Of a stretch of DNA of 64,000 bases, positions 1-7,347 are shown in pieces. The translations under genes were made by a program, and so were the position numbers. The DNA comes from Cellulomonas pakistanensis (GTDB lineage Bacteria > Actinomycetota > Actinomycetes > Actinomycetales > Cellulomonadaceae). The stretch is taken from NCBI RefSeq assembly GCF_016862755.1, contig NZ_BONO01000007.1:1-64000 (forward strand), read 5' to 3'. The notes under the pieces were generated by a model that did no database searches, was not told where the DNA came from, and saw nothing but the letters and a program-made list of their open reading frames with translations. How positions within the stretch are numbered: position 1 is the first letter of the stretch; the number at the start of each line of letters is the position of its first letter.

Positions 1-57
1 GGCGACCTCGAGCTGACGGCCTCGGCGCGGGTCGCAGGGCGCGGCGCAGCGCCGTGA
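1..57 (+). CDS. C-terminal end of an upstream gene (partial)
   Basis: The first reading frame is open from the left edge and encodes about 18 residues (GDLELTASARVAGRGAAP) before a TGA at 55-57. It could be the tail of a gene that begins before the window. The fragment is too short to assign a family, and an open frame of this length is common by chance at this GC content, so confidence is modest. Confidence 0.4.
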   Translation, partial: GDLELTASARVAGRGAAP

Positions 58-237
58 TCGGTTCGACCGACGTCGCGGCGACGCACGGCCCGCCGGTGGC
101 GGCGAGCACCCGGGCCCCGACGGGCGCCGGGTGCGGCGGGTGCGCGCCTGGGTGCCGCTTCACCCGCACCTACCCGGCACGCCTCCGGCCGGCCGGCCGA
201 TGGGGAGGGAAAGCCGTTCCCCGACGAGGACCTCGCC

Positions 238-2082
238 ATGCCGCGCCGCACCCGCCCCCTGCCCGCCCGACCCGCCGCCCCCTGGTCCCGGCTGCTGACC
301 GCCGCCGTGCTCGCGGCCACCGCCGCGCTGCTCGCACTCGTGGTCCTGGCACCCGCGCCCGCGCTGGCGACCGGGGTCCGGGCGGCCGCGCCTGCCGGCG
401 ACCGGCTGACGAGCGGGCAGGTCGTGCGCGCGGGGGCGTCTCTCCGGGCCGTCGGGAGCGCCCACGTGCTCGCGGTCCAGCCCGACGGCGACGTCACCGT
501 GCGCTCCGGCACCGGCCCGGTCCTCTGGCACACCGGGACGACCGGCAACCCGGGCGCGCGGCTCGTGCAGCAGGCCTCCGGCGCCCTGGAGGTGCGCGCG
601 GCATCGGGCGCGCTGCTGTGGTCCACCGGCGCGGCGTCCCGCGGCGCCCGCACGATCATCAAGCCCGATGGTGTGCTGTACACCGTGAACACCGCCGGCG
701 CGCTCGTCTGGAAGTCGACGACGAACGGCCCTGCGCTCCGCACCGCGGCGGCCGCAGACCGCGTCCCGTCGGGCGGCCTGCTGCTCGCCGGGGAGTCGAT
801 CGCGACGGGCGACGTGCGGCTGACGATGCGCGCCGACGGCGACCTGGTGCTGACGCGCGGCGACGCCGTCGCCTGGCGGACGGGCACCGCCGCGCGCGGG
901 GCGTCCGCCCGGGTGACCGCCGCCGGCGACCTCCAGGTCGTGTCCCCCGCGGGCGCGGTGCTCTGGTCGGCCGGGGCGCAGGCGGCCGGGGCGCGACTCG
1001 TGGTGAAGGACCACGCCCGCGTCTACCTGATCTCGACCGCCGGGGCGAGCGTCTGGTCGTCGCCGACCCCCACCGGCGCACGGGTGCCCGCGGTCGTCTC
1101 GCTCCCGCTGCCCGCCCCGCTGCCGGTCCCCCAGCGCCCCGGCTCGGGCAGCGGCGGCGGCGCGTCGACGGACGCGGGCGGCGGGCGGACCTACCGGACC
1201 GTGCTCTCCGCGGCCCCGCAGTACGCCGACCCGGCGTCCGACGTCGCCCGGGCCGCGGCCACCGCGCGCGCCGAGGGCCGGACCGCCGACGCCGCGCTGC
1301 TCGACAAGGCCGCGAGCGGCGGCGCCGCCCGCTGGCTGGGCCCGGCCGACGGCACGAGCGCCGTCCGGACCTACGTCGCCGCCGCGGCCGCCGCCGGCCG
1401 CACCCCCGTGCTCGTCACGTACGCGATCCCGAACCGGGACTGCGGCTCGTACTCCGCCGGCGGGTTCGCCACCGCGGCCGAGTACCGCGCCTGGGTCGAC
1501 GCCGTCGCGGCGGGCCTGCGCGGGTCCCGCGCCGTGGTCGTGGTCGAGCCGGACGCCCTGCTGCACCTGGAGCGGTGCGGCGACCGGGACGAGCGGCTCT
1601 CGCTGCTCCGCGCCTCCGTCGAGGCCTACCGCGCCGCCGGCGCCGAGGTCTACCTCGACGCCGCCAGCAGCAACAGCTTCGGCTGGAGCGCCGACCAGCT
1701 CCGCGAGATGGCCCTGCGGCTGCGCGCCGCCGGTGTCGACCGCGCCGCCGGGTTCTCCGTGAACGTGTCGAACTTCCAGAGCAGCGACCACGAGGTCGCG
1801 TACGGCACCTACCTGTCGGCGCTGCTGGGTGGCAAGGCGTTCGTCGTCGACACGTCCCGCAACGGCGCCGGCCCGCTGGCCGGTCCGGACGGGACCGTGT
1901 GGTGCAACCCGGAGGGCCGCGCGCTGGGCGCCGCGCCCGCCGCCACGGGGACGGGTCCGCACGTCGCCGACCTGTGGATCAAGACCGTCGGGCGCTCCGA
2001 CGGCACCTGCAACGGCGGCCCCACGGCAGGCACGTACTGGGAGGAGTACACGCTGGGCCTGGCCGAGCGCGCGGCGTGGTGA
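238..2082 (+). CDS. Secreted GH6 cellulase with N-terminal bulb-type lectin domain
   Basis: Predicted secreted cellulase of 614 aa, hydrolysing beta-1,4-glucan by the inverting GH6 mechanism outside the cell. A signal peptide (twin-Arg-poor, hydrophobic TAAVLAATAALLALVVL) probably ends at APALA, residue 44. Residues about 50-275 are repeats of the bulb-type (mannose-binding) lectin pattern, such as LAVQPDGDVTVR, LWSTGAA and LYLISTAG. A Pro/Gly/Ser linker follows at about 283-308, then the GH6 domain. GH6 hallmarks visible are YAIPNRDCGSYSAGG (Asp401), VVVEPDALLH (Asp439, the likely acid), FVVDTSRNG, WCNPEGRALG and LWIKTVGRSDG near the end. The start ATG gives the signal peptide directly. It stands alone and is followed by a strong hairpin. 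Cellulomonas GH6 enzymes usually carry CBM2 rather than a lectin module, so this pairing is less usual. GH6 is certain; endo versus exo action cannot be told from sequence. Confidence 0.93.
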   Translation: MPRRTRPLPARPAAPWSRLLTAAVLAATAALLALVVLAPAPALATGVRAAAPAGDRLTSGQVVRAGASLRAVGSAHVLAVQPDGDVTVRSGTGPVLWHTGTTGNPGARLVQQASGALEVRAASGALLWSTGAASRGARTIIKPDGVLYTVNTAGALVWKSTTNGPALRTAAAADRVPSGGLLLAGESIATGDVRLTMRADGDLVLTRGDAVAWRTGTAARGASARVTAAGDLQVVSPAGAVLWSAGAQAAGARLVVKDHARVYLISTAGASVWSSPTPTGARVPAVVSLPLPAPLPVPQRPGSGSGGGASTDAGGGRTYRTVLSAAPQYADPASDVARAAATARAEGRTADAALLDKAASGGAARWLGPADGTSAVRTYVAAAAAAGRTPVLVTYAIPNRDCGSYSAGGFATAAEYRAWVDAVAAGLRGSRAVVVVEPDALLHLERCGDRDERLSLLRASVEAYRAAGAEVYLDAASSNSFGWSADQLREMALRLRAAGVDRAAGFSVNVSNFQSSDHEVAYGTYLSALLGGKAFVVDTSRNGAGPLAGPDGTVWCNPEGRALGAAPAATGTGPHVADLWIKTVGRSDGTCNGGPTAGTYWEEYTLGLAERAAW

Positions 2083-2100
2083 CGGCGTCCCCCTCGCGCG

Positions 2101-2160
2101 CCGAGGGGTCGCGGATCGGGGCCTTCCGGCGCGCGAACGGCCCCGTCCGCGACCTCTCGG
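2101..2160 (+). terminator. Long hairpin after the GH6 gene
   Basis: Arms 2101-2123 and 2139-2160 pair along about 22 bp with one G-T wobble and one bulged base, around a 15-nt loop. It lies 19 nt after the cellulase stop, with no U-tract, as is common for actinobacterial terminators. Confidence 0.6.
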
Positions 2161-2225
2161 CGACGCGCGGCCGACGCGCTCGGCTGTCGGCGTGACGGCA
2201 GCGCGAGGTGCCGTCGAGCCGTGAG

Positions 2226-2316
2226 CGGAGGGCGTGGGATTCGAACCCACGAGGACGCCTTTCGACGCCCCAACGGTTTTCAAGACCGTCGCTTTCGGCC
2301 GCTCAGCCAGCCCTCC
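2226..2316 (-). tRNA. tRNA-Ser(UGA)
   Basis: On the minus strand this folds as a class II (long variable arm) tRNA. The acceptor arms GGAGGGC (2316-2310) and GCCCTCC (2233-2227) pair fully. The D-arm region has GGCTGAGCGGCC. The anticodon loop CTTGAAA gives anticodon TGA, and the T-loop is GGTTCGAATCC. The discriminator is G. CCA is not encoded. The long variable arm and anticodon identify serine. Confidence 0.96.
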
Positions 2317-2344
2317 CGTGAACGCGGCGACCCTACCAGCGGCG

Positions 2345-3148
2345 CTACGGCAGGATCGCGTCCACGTACCCGCCGTCCACGCGCAGCGCCCCGCCGGTCG
2401 TCGCCGACGCCAGGGGCGACGCCAGGTAGACCACCATGTTCGCGATCTCCTCCGGCTCGATCAGCCGCTGCAGCAGCGACTGCGGCCGGTGCCGGCGCAT
2501 GAACTCCCGCTGCGCCTCGTCCCACGGCAGGTCCTTCTCGACCAGCGAGTAGACGAAGTCCTCGCCGCCGCCGGTGTGCGTCGGGCCGGCGATGACCGCG
2601 TTCACCGTGACGCCCGTGCCCGCGGCCTCCTTCGCGAAACCCCGGGACACCGCGAGCAGCGCCGTCTTCGACATGCCGTAGTGGATCATCTCGGCCGGGA
2701 TGACGACCGCGGAGTCGGAGGCGATGTTCAGCACCCGGCCCCACCCGCGCCCCGTCATGCCGGGCAGGTACGCGCGAATCAGCCGCACGGCGGCGAGCAC
2801 GTTGACCTCGAAGTAGCGGCGCCACTCGTCGTCGGTGATCTCCAGCGCGGGGCGGGACTCGAAGATCCCGAGGTTGTTCACCAGCACGTCGGCGTCCGGG
2901 ACGGCCGCGCGGACGGCCTCGACGCCCTCGTCGGTGCTGACGTCGCCGGGCGCCGCGAGGAACGAGCCCGGCCCGTCCCCGTGCTCGTCGGCCAGCCGCG
3001 CGACGGCGGCGTCGACCGAGGCCGCGGTGCGCCCGTTGACGGCCACGCGCGCCCCGGCGCGGGCCAGGCCGGCGGCGATCGCGGCGCCGATGCCCTGGGT
3101 GGATCCGGTCACGAGCGCGGTGCGCCCGGTGAGGTCGAGCTGCGTCAT
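2345..3148 (-). CDS. SDR family NAD(P)-dependent oxidoreductase
   Basis: Classical short-chain dehydrogenase/reductase of 267 aa, a usual length for the family. The Rossmann glycine motif TGSTQGIG lies at about residues 12-19, the structural NNLG at about 88-91 (VLVNNLGIF), the catalytic Ser is probably in NIASDSA, and the YxxxK pair is in HYGMSKTA (about 160-164). The C-terminal half has the SDR pattern VNAVIAGPTHT and ends with VDGGYVD. Substrate is unknown. It is transcribed towards the tRNA-Ser gene and lies 24 nt downstream of the NUDIX regulator gene in the same direction, so cotranscription with that regulator is possible. Confidence 0.92.
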   Translation of the reverse strand: MTQLDLTGRTALVTGSTQGIGAAIAAGLARAGARVAVNGRTAASVDAAVARLADEHGDGPGSFLAAPGDVSTDEGVEAVRAAVPDADVLVNNLGIFESRPALEITDDEWRRYFEVNVLAAVRLIRAYLPGMTGRGWGRVLNIASDSAVVIPAEMIHYGMSKTALLAVSRGFAKEAAGTGVTVNAVIAGPTHTGGGEDFVYSLVEKDLPWDEAQREFMRRHRPQSLLQRLIEPEEIANMVVYLASPLASATTGGALRVDGGYVDAILP

Positions 3149-3172
3149 GCCCCGACCGTAGGGCGGGCCGGG

Positions 3173-3862
3173 TCAGTCCCGCGACAGCGGCGGGGCGATC
3201 GTGGTCGCCGGCCCGCGGCGGTAGACGGCGGCGGGCCGGCCCCGGCCCTCGGTGCGGCGCTCGCCGGTGTCGACGAGCAGGCCGGGCGCCGAGGTGACCT
3301 TCCGGTGGAAGTTCCGCGGGTCGAGCGCGCGGCCCCACACCGCCTCGTAGACCGCGCGGAGCTCGGCGACCGTGAACCGCTCGGCGCAGAACGCCGCCGC
3401 CAGCGGCGAGTACTCGAGCTTCGCCCGGGCGCGCTCCACCCCGTCGGCCAGGATCCGCGCGTGGTCGAACGCCAGCTCGTCGCCGGCGACCCGGTCCACC
3501 GGCACCCAGGCGGCCGCGGCGGCGTCGGTGCCCGCGGTCGGCTCGGGCAGGTCCGGCGCGAGCACGAGGTGCGCGACGGAGACGACCCGCATCCGCGGGT
3601 CCCGGTCCGGCGCGCCGTAGGAGCCGAGCTGCTCGAGGTGCCCGGCCGCCTGGTGCACCCCGGTCTCCTCCGCGAGCTCGCGCGCGGCGGCCTCGTGCAG
3701 GTCCTCGACCGGCCGCACGAACCCGCCGGGCAGCGCCCACGCCCCGCGCCACGGGTCCTCCCCGCGCCGGACGAGGAGCACGTGCAGCGCGCCGTCCCGG
3801 ACGGTGAGCACGACCAGGTCGACGGTGACGGCGAACCGCGGCCAGTCCTCGGGGGCGTCCAT
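3173..3862 (-). CDS. NUDIX-domain transcriptional regulator (NrtR-like)
   Basis: 229-aa protein with an N-terminal NUDIX fold and a C-terminal region of the size of the winged helix found in NrtR/COG4111 regulators, which sense ADP-ribose-type ligands and repress NAD-metabolism genes. The Nudix box is intact (residues 47-69: Gly47, Glu53, Arg61-Glu62, Glu65-Glu66, Gly68), so hydrolase activity is also possible. The tail (about 150-229, with FTVAELRAVYEAVWGR and NFHRKVTSAPGL) matches the DNA-binding half of NrtR proteins. The ATG is preceded by a region holding two TCGTC-N5-GACGA palindromes shared with the divergent SPFH/NAD-kinase-like operon, the expected arrangement for an autoregulated local repressor. 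Family call confident; ligand and target are inference. Confidence 0.85.
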   Translation of the reverse strand: MDAPEDWPRFAVTVDLVVLTVRDGALHVLLVRRGEDPWRGAWALPGGFVRPVEDLHEAAARELAEETGVHQAAGHLEQLGSYGAPDRDPRMRVVSVAHLVLAPDLPEPTAGTDAAAAAWVPVDRVAGDELAFDHARILADGVERARAKLEYSPLAAAFCAERFTVAELRAVYEAVWGRALDPRNFHRKVTSAPGLLVDTGERRTEGRGRPAAVYRRGPATTIAPPLSRD

Positions 3863-3877
3863 GCGGGTGATCGTATC

Positions 3878-3926
3878 TCGTCAGATTGACGACAAACCAG
3901 ACGGCGTCTTATCGTCGGTGTGACGA
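3878..3926. promoter_or_regulatory. Twin palindromic operators over a divergent promoter
   Basis: Two copies of TCGTC-N5-GACGA, at 3878-3892 (spacer AGATT) and 3912-3926 (spacer GGTGT), centres 34 bp apart (about three helical turns). For the rightward operon, a -35 TTGACG (3886-3891) and a -10 TTATCG (3909-3914) are spaced by 17 nt, so each -35/-10 element overlaps one palindrome. GAGGAGG lies just before the ATG at 3948. This is the layout of a repressor site; the NUDIX regulator next door is the inferred binder. Confidence 0.75.
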
Positions 3927-3947
3927 GAAAACACCGAGGAGGACCCG

Positions 3948-4973
3948 ATGGCCACCATCACCCGCTACCCGTTCCTGCGGCACCTGCGCTCGACGCCGAC
4001 CGCGCACGTGGTGCAGCTGCACGACGGCGCGCTCCGCCGCTCGGGTGCCGGGCTCGCGTTCTGGTTCCGCCCGCTGAGCGCGGTCCTCTCCGAGGTGCCG
4101 CTGGACGACCGCGAGCTGCCGCTCGTGGCGCACGCCCGCACCGCCGACCTGCAGGAGGTCACGGTCCAGGTCACGGTGTCCTACCGGTTCACCGACCCCG
4201 AGCTGGCGGCCACCCGCCTCGACCTGTCGATCTCGCCCACCACAGGAGCGTGGACCGGCAACCCGCTGGAGCAGGTCGCGCACCTGCTCGGCGAGCTCAC
4301 GGCCGGCCACGTCATGGACGCGCTGGCCGGCGTGACGCTGCGCGAGGCGATCTCGTCGGGCGCCGGCCCGCTGCGCGAGCAGGTCACCGCGGCGCTCCTG
4401 GCCGACGTCCGCGTGCACGCCACGGGCCTCACGGTGCTGGGCGCGCGGGTCCGGTCGGTCCGCGCCGACGCCGACCTGGAGAAGGCGCTGCAGACGCCGG
4501 CCCGCGAGGCGGCCCAGGCCGAGGCGGACCGGTCGACCTACGAGCGCCGGGCGCTGGCCGTCGAGCGCGAGCGGGCGATCGCGGAGAACGAGCTGGGCAA
4601 CCGGATCGAGCTGGCGGGCCGCGAGCAGCAGCTCGTGCTGCAGGAGGGCACCAACGCCCGCGCCCGGGCCGAGGAGGCCGCCGCGGCCGCGCTGGTCGAG
4701 GCCCGGGCCCGCGCCGAGCGGCAGGGCGTGCTCGCCGTGGCCGAGGCCGACGCGGCCCGCCTGCGGGGCGAGGCCGAGGCCGCCGCCGAGCAGGCCCGGC
4801 TCGCCGCCTACGCCGAGGTCCCCCAGGCCGTGCTGCTGGCGCTGGCCGCGAAGGAGCTCGCCGCCAACCTGCCCCAGGTCGGGCAGCTCACGCTCACCCC
4901 GGACGTGCTCACCGGCGCGCTCACCGCGCTGGCCGGGCGCGGCGCCCCGGCCGGCACCGCGGGGGGCGAGTGA
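3948..4973 (+). CDS. Soluble SPFH/Band-7 domain protein
   Basis: 341-aa SPFH (stomatin/prohibitin/flotillin) family protein. Residues about 10-190 carry the Band-7 fold (LPLVAHARTADLQEVTVQV, RFTDPEL, the VMDALAGVTLREAIS helix and VTAALLADVRVHATGLTVLGARV). Residues about 195-300 are an Ala/Glu/Arg-rich coiled coil typical of the SPFH scaffold. Unlike flotillins and stomatins it has no obvious N-terminal membrane hairpin or signal, so it may be cytosolic or bind membranes peripherally. GGAGGACCCG before the ATG is a good ribosome site. Its TGA overlaps the GTG of the NAD-kinase-like gene, so the two are translationally coupled and probably work together. Expression is likely set by the twin palindromes upstream. 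Confidence 0.88.
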   Translation: MATITRYPFLRHLRSTPTAHVVQLHDGALRRSGAGLAFWFRPLSAVLSEVPLDDRELPLVAHARTADLQEVTVQVTVSYRFTDPELAATRLDLSISPTTGAWTGNPLEQVAHLLGELTAGHVMDALAGVTLREAISSGAGPLREQVTAALLADVRVHATGLTVLGARVRSVRADADLEKALQTPAREAAQAEADRSTYERRALAVERERAIAENELGNRIELAGREQQLVLQEGTNARARAEEAAAAALVEARARAERQGVLAVAEADAARLRGEAEAAAEQARLAAYAEVPQAVLLALAAKELAANLPQVGQLTLTPDVLTGALTALAGRGAPAGTAGGE

Positions 4974-5869
4974 CCGTGGCCCTCGCCCCCCGCGCGGTCG
5001 TGGTGCACCGGCGCAGCGAGCTCGACGAGCTCGTCGACCGGCACGGCACCCGCGGCCAGGTGGAGTTCTTCCTCCGCACCCGCGGCCGCACGCTCGCCGA
5101 GGTGCAGGAGCGGCACGACGCCCTGGCCGACGCGCTCGCCCGGACCCGCACCGCGATCCCCGTCGACTGGCGGCGCGGCGAGGTCGAGCGGGCGGACCTG
5201 CACCGGTTCGCGTTCGAGCCCGAGGACGTGGTGCTGGTGGTCGGGCCCGACGGCCTGGTCGCCAACACCGCCAAGTACGTCGGCGGCCAGCCGGTGGTCG
5301 GGGTCGACCCCGAGCCGGGCCGCAACCCCGGTGTGCTGGTCCGGCACCGCGCCGCGGCCGTGCCCGCGGTGCTCGCGGCCGTGGTCGCCGGCCGGGCGCG
5401 GGTCGAGCAGCGGGCCTTGGTGCGGGCGCGGCTGGACGACGGCACCCGCCTGGACGCGCTGAACGAGGTCTTCGTCGGGCACCGCTCGCACCAGTCGGCG
5501 CGGTACCGGCTGCGGGTGCCGGGCGGCGCGGTCGAGCGGCAGTCGTCGTCGGGGCTCGTCGTCGCCACCGGGACGGGCGCCACCGGGTGGGCCGCGTCGC
5601 TCGCGCGCGGCCGGGCGGACGCTCCCCCGCTGCCGGCGCCGGGCGCGCCCGTGCTGGCCTGGTTCGTGCGCGAGGCGTGGCCGTCACCCACGACGGGGGC
5701 GGGCCTCACTGCGGGGCTGCTGGAGCCGGGTGCCGGGCTCGAGATCGCGGTGGAGTCGGACGAGCTCGTGGTGTTCGGCGACGGGCTGGAGGCCGACCGG
5801 CTGACCGCGACGTGGGGCCAGAGCGTCACGCTCGACGTCTCGGAGCGCCGCCTGCACCTCGTGCTCTGA
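4970..5869 (+). CDS. NAD kinase-like protein coupled to SPFH gene
   Basis: About 299 aa starting at the GTG that overlaps the SPFH stop codon (GTGA). It has the three NAD/diacylglycerol-kinase-superfamily blocks in order: VVLVVGPDGLVANTAKYV (GPDG at 92-95, replacing the GGDG of NAD kinases but keeping Asp94), the LNEVFVGH block (Asn165-Glu166), and SSGLVVATGTGATGWAAS, the equivalent of the DG-STPTGSTAY block. Length fits NadK. The altered glycine motif and weak overall likeness suggest a paralogue rather than the housekeeping NAD kinase; it may bind or phosphorylate NAD(H) or a related dinucleotide. With a NUDIX regulator next door, a link to NAD metabolism is a reasonable inference, not shown. 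Confidence 0.75.
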   Translation: MTVALAPRAVVVHRRSELDELVDRHGTRGQVEFFLRTRGRTLAEVQERHDALADALARTRTAIPVDWRRGEVERADLHRFAFEPEDVVLVVGPDGLVANTAKYVGGQPVVGVDPEPGRNPGVLVRHRAAAVPAVLAAVVAGRARVEQRALVRARLDDGTRLDALNEVFVGHRSHQSARYRLRVPGGAVERQSSSGLVVATGTGATGWAASLARGRADAPPLPAPGAPVLAWFVREAWPSPTTGAGLTAGLLEPGAGLEIAVESDELVVFGDGLEADRLTATWGQSVTLDVSERRLHLVL

Positions 5870-5884
5870 CGCCGGCACGCGCCG

Positions 5885-6301
5885 TCAGGCCGCGGCGTCC
5901 CACCAGCGGTCCGGCAGGCCGGGCGAGACCACCTCGAGCCCGTGCAGCGCCGCGACGGACGCGAGCCGCACGTCGTACGAGGCGAACGCCGTGACCCCCG
6001 GGTGCGCGAGCGCGACGCCGAGGTGGAGGGACGCGAACGGCGACAGCACGGCGGTCGACATCGCCGCCGCGGCCACGGCCTGGTCCGAGAACCGCGCGAC
6101 CTCGAGCCGGTCGACGGCGGCGTGCGCGCGCGCACGGACGTGCGCCGGTGCCGTGGCGGCCGCGTGGCGCAGCTCGCTCAGGGACAGCGACGTGACGAGG
6201 AGGTCGGGCCCGTGCCGCTCCGCCCACCGCTGCCAGTCCACCGAGTGCTCGGGGAAGGGCAGGTAGCGGACGAGCGCCGAGCCGTCGGCGTAGACCCGCA
6301 C
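5885..6301 (-). CDS. PIN-domain protein (VapC-like), no visible antitoxin
   Basis: Small PIN-fold protein of about 138 aa, the size of VapC-type Mg-dependent RNases. It shows the first acidic residue in VYADGSALVRYL, a second in SLSELRHAA, and the later Asp in ASYDVRLASVAALHGLEVVSPG. No antitoxin gene is adjacent on either side, so it may be an orphan or serve another role. I prefer the GTG at 6301 because a -10-like TACAGT lies 7 nt before it; the GTG at 6310 would add three residues. The 5' end lies inside the hairpin that ends the conservon operon. Confidence 0.75.
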   Translation of the reverse strand: MRVYADGSALVRYLPFPEHSVDWQRWAERHGPDLLVTSLSLSELRHAAATAPAHVRARAHAAVDRLEVARFSDQAVAAAAMSTAVLSPFASLHLGVALAHPGVTAFASYDVRLASVAALHGLEVVSPGLPDRWWDAAA

Positions 6302-6330
6302 GCCCCGCACTGTAGCGGGGCGTGCGGGTC
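6293..6330 (-). terminator. Hairpin ending the conservon operon, containing the PIN promoter
   Basis: Perfect 16-bp inverted repeat (6293-6308 with 6315-6330) and a 6-nt loop. In the direction of cvnABCD transcription it begins 7 nt after the cvnD stop. The loop, read on the minus strand, is TACAGT, a good -10 box placed 7 nt before the PIN gene GTG. Confidence 0.7.
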
Positions 6331-6336
6331 AGGCCG

Positions 6337-6993
6337 TCACGCGGCGTTCTTGCGGAGCCGCTCCATCGCGAGCTGCACGAGCTGGATCAGCGTCTGCTTG
6401 GTCGCGGTGCGCGAGCGCGCGTCGGTGTAGAGCACCGGGGTGTGCGCCGGGATGGCGAGCGCCTCGCGCACGTCCTCCAGGCGGTGCTTGGCCACGCCGT
6501 CGAAGCAGTTCACGCCCACGACGAACGGGATGCCGCGCGACTCGAAGTAGTCGACGGCGGGGAAGCACTGGTCCAGGCGGTCGGTGTCGACCAGCACGAC
6601 CGCGCCGATCGCGCCGCGCACCAGGTCGTCCCACATGAACAGGAAGCGGTCCTGGCCCGGGGTGCCGAACAGGTACAGCCACAGCGAGCCCGGCAGCGCG
6701 ATGCGGCCGAAGTCCATGGCGACCGTCGTCGACGTCTTGCGCTCGGACTGGCCGCCCGCGTCGTCGATGCCGACCGAGTGCTCCGTCATGGCGGCCTCGG
6801 TGTTGAGCGGCTCGATGTCGGAGATCGACCCGATGAACGTCGTCTTGCCGACGGCGAAGCCGCCCGCCACGACGATCTTCACGACGGTGGGCGCGGCGCC
6901 CGTCTCGCCGGCGTCCCCCGAGGGGCGGGCGGTGGGCACGGCGGCCTGGCCGGTGGCCACGGCGTCAGAGGGCGGAAATGCCATTGAGAACAC
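6337..6993 (-). CDS. cvnD: Conservon small GTPase (CvnD)
   Basis: Ras-like GTPase of 218 aa, last gene of a four-gene conservon. It shows the P-loop GGFAVGKTTFIGS (about residues 48-60), switch region with a Thr-rich segment (SERKTSTTVAMDFG), the DxxG equivalent LFGTPGQDRF (about 112-121), and VGVNCFD in place of NKxD. Substitution of the NKxD motif is usual in these MglA/CvnD proteins. In Streptomyces, CvnD cycles GTP/GDP under control of CvnA-C and affects development and secondary metabolism. It overlaps the DUF742 gene by 29 nt if the first ATG is used; the ATG three codons in is an alternative. Confidence 0.9.
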   Translation of the reverse strand: MFSMAFPPSDAVATGQAAVPTARPSGDAGETGAAPTVVKIVVAGGFAVGKTTFIGSISDIEPLNTEAAMTEHSVGIDDAGGQSERKTSTTVAMDFGRIALPGSLWLYLFGTPGQDRFLFMWDDLVRGAIGAVVLVDTDRLDQCFPAVDYFESRGIPFVVGVNCFDGVAKHRLEDVREALAIPAHTPVLYTDARSRTATKQTLIQLVQLAMERLRKNAA

Positions 6994-7339
6994 TCTCCAG
7001 GACGCTGAGGGACAGGGCGGGCGACTCGCCGGTGGTCGTGTCGACCGGGGTCGACGTGTGCACGCGGACGAATCCGGCGTCCGCCAGGTCGGACACGACG
7101 ACCCGCGTCACGCCCAGGGGCAGGTGCAGCAGGGCCGACAGCTCCGCGATGGAGATGTAGCCGTGCGACGCGTGCTGCAGGATCGCCCGCTTCTCGGGGG
7201 TCAGGCCCTGGCCCGAGACGCCGGCCGGCAGCATCTCCACCAGCGCCTCGATCGGGTAGTCGGACCGCTCGGACCGCACCCGGCCGCCGGTGAGGGCGTA
7301 CGGGCGGACGGTCCTGGTCTCGAACTCGCTCTCGCTCAT
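6965..7339 (-). CDS. cvnC: Conservon DUF742 protein (CvnC)
   Basis: 124-aa DUF742 protein with the family's TVRPYALTGGRVRS start and a winged-helix-like stretch (ISIAELSALLHLPLGVTRVVVSDLADAGFVRVH), lacking a clear enzyme motif. Third gene of the conservon, 8 nt after the roadblock gene and overlapping the GTPase gene. In characterised conservons it joins the CvnA-B complex at the membrane; a DNA-binding role has not been shown from sequence. Confidence 0.9.
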   Translation of the reverse strand: MSESEFETRTVRPYALTGGRVRSERSDYPIEALVEMLPAGVSGQGLTPEKRAILQHASHGYISIAELSALLHLPLGVTRVVVSDLADAGFVRVHTSTPVDTTTGESPALSLSVLESVLNGISAL

Positions 7340-7347
7340 CGGCTACC

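Noticed and set aside
58..237. Riboswitch (c-di-AMP type) in front of the secreted cellulase
   Set aside because: The region is GC-rich with short inverted repeats, but I could not align it with the conserved core of any known class.
54..2283. Long open frames overlapping the GH6 gene on both strands (up to about 710 codons)
   Set aside because: They are Arg/Pro/Gly-rich translations without domains, caused by the high GC third-position bias; the GH6 frame has clear motifs.
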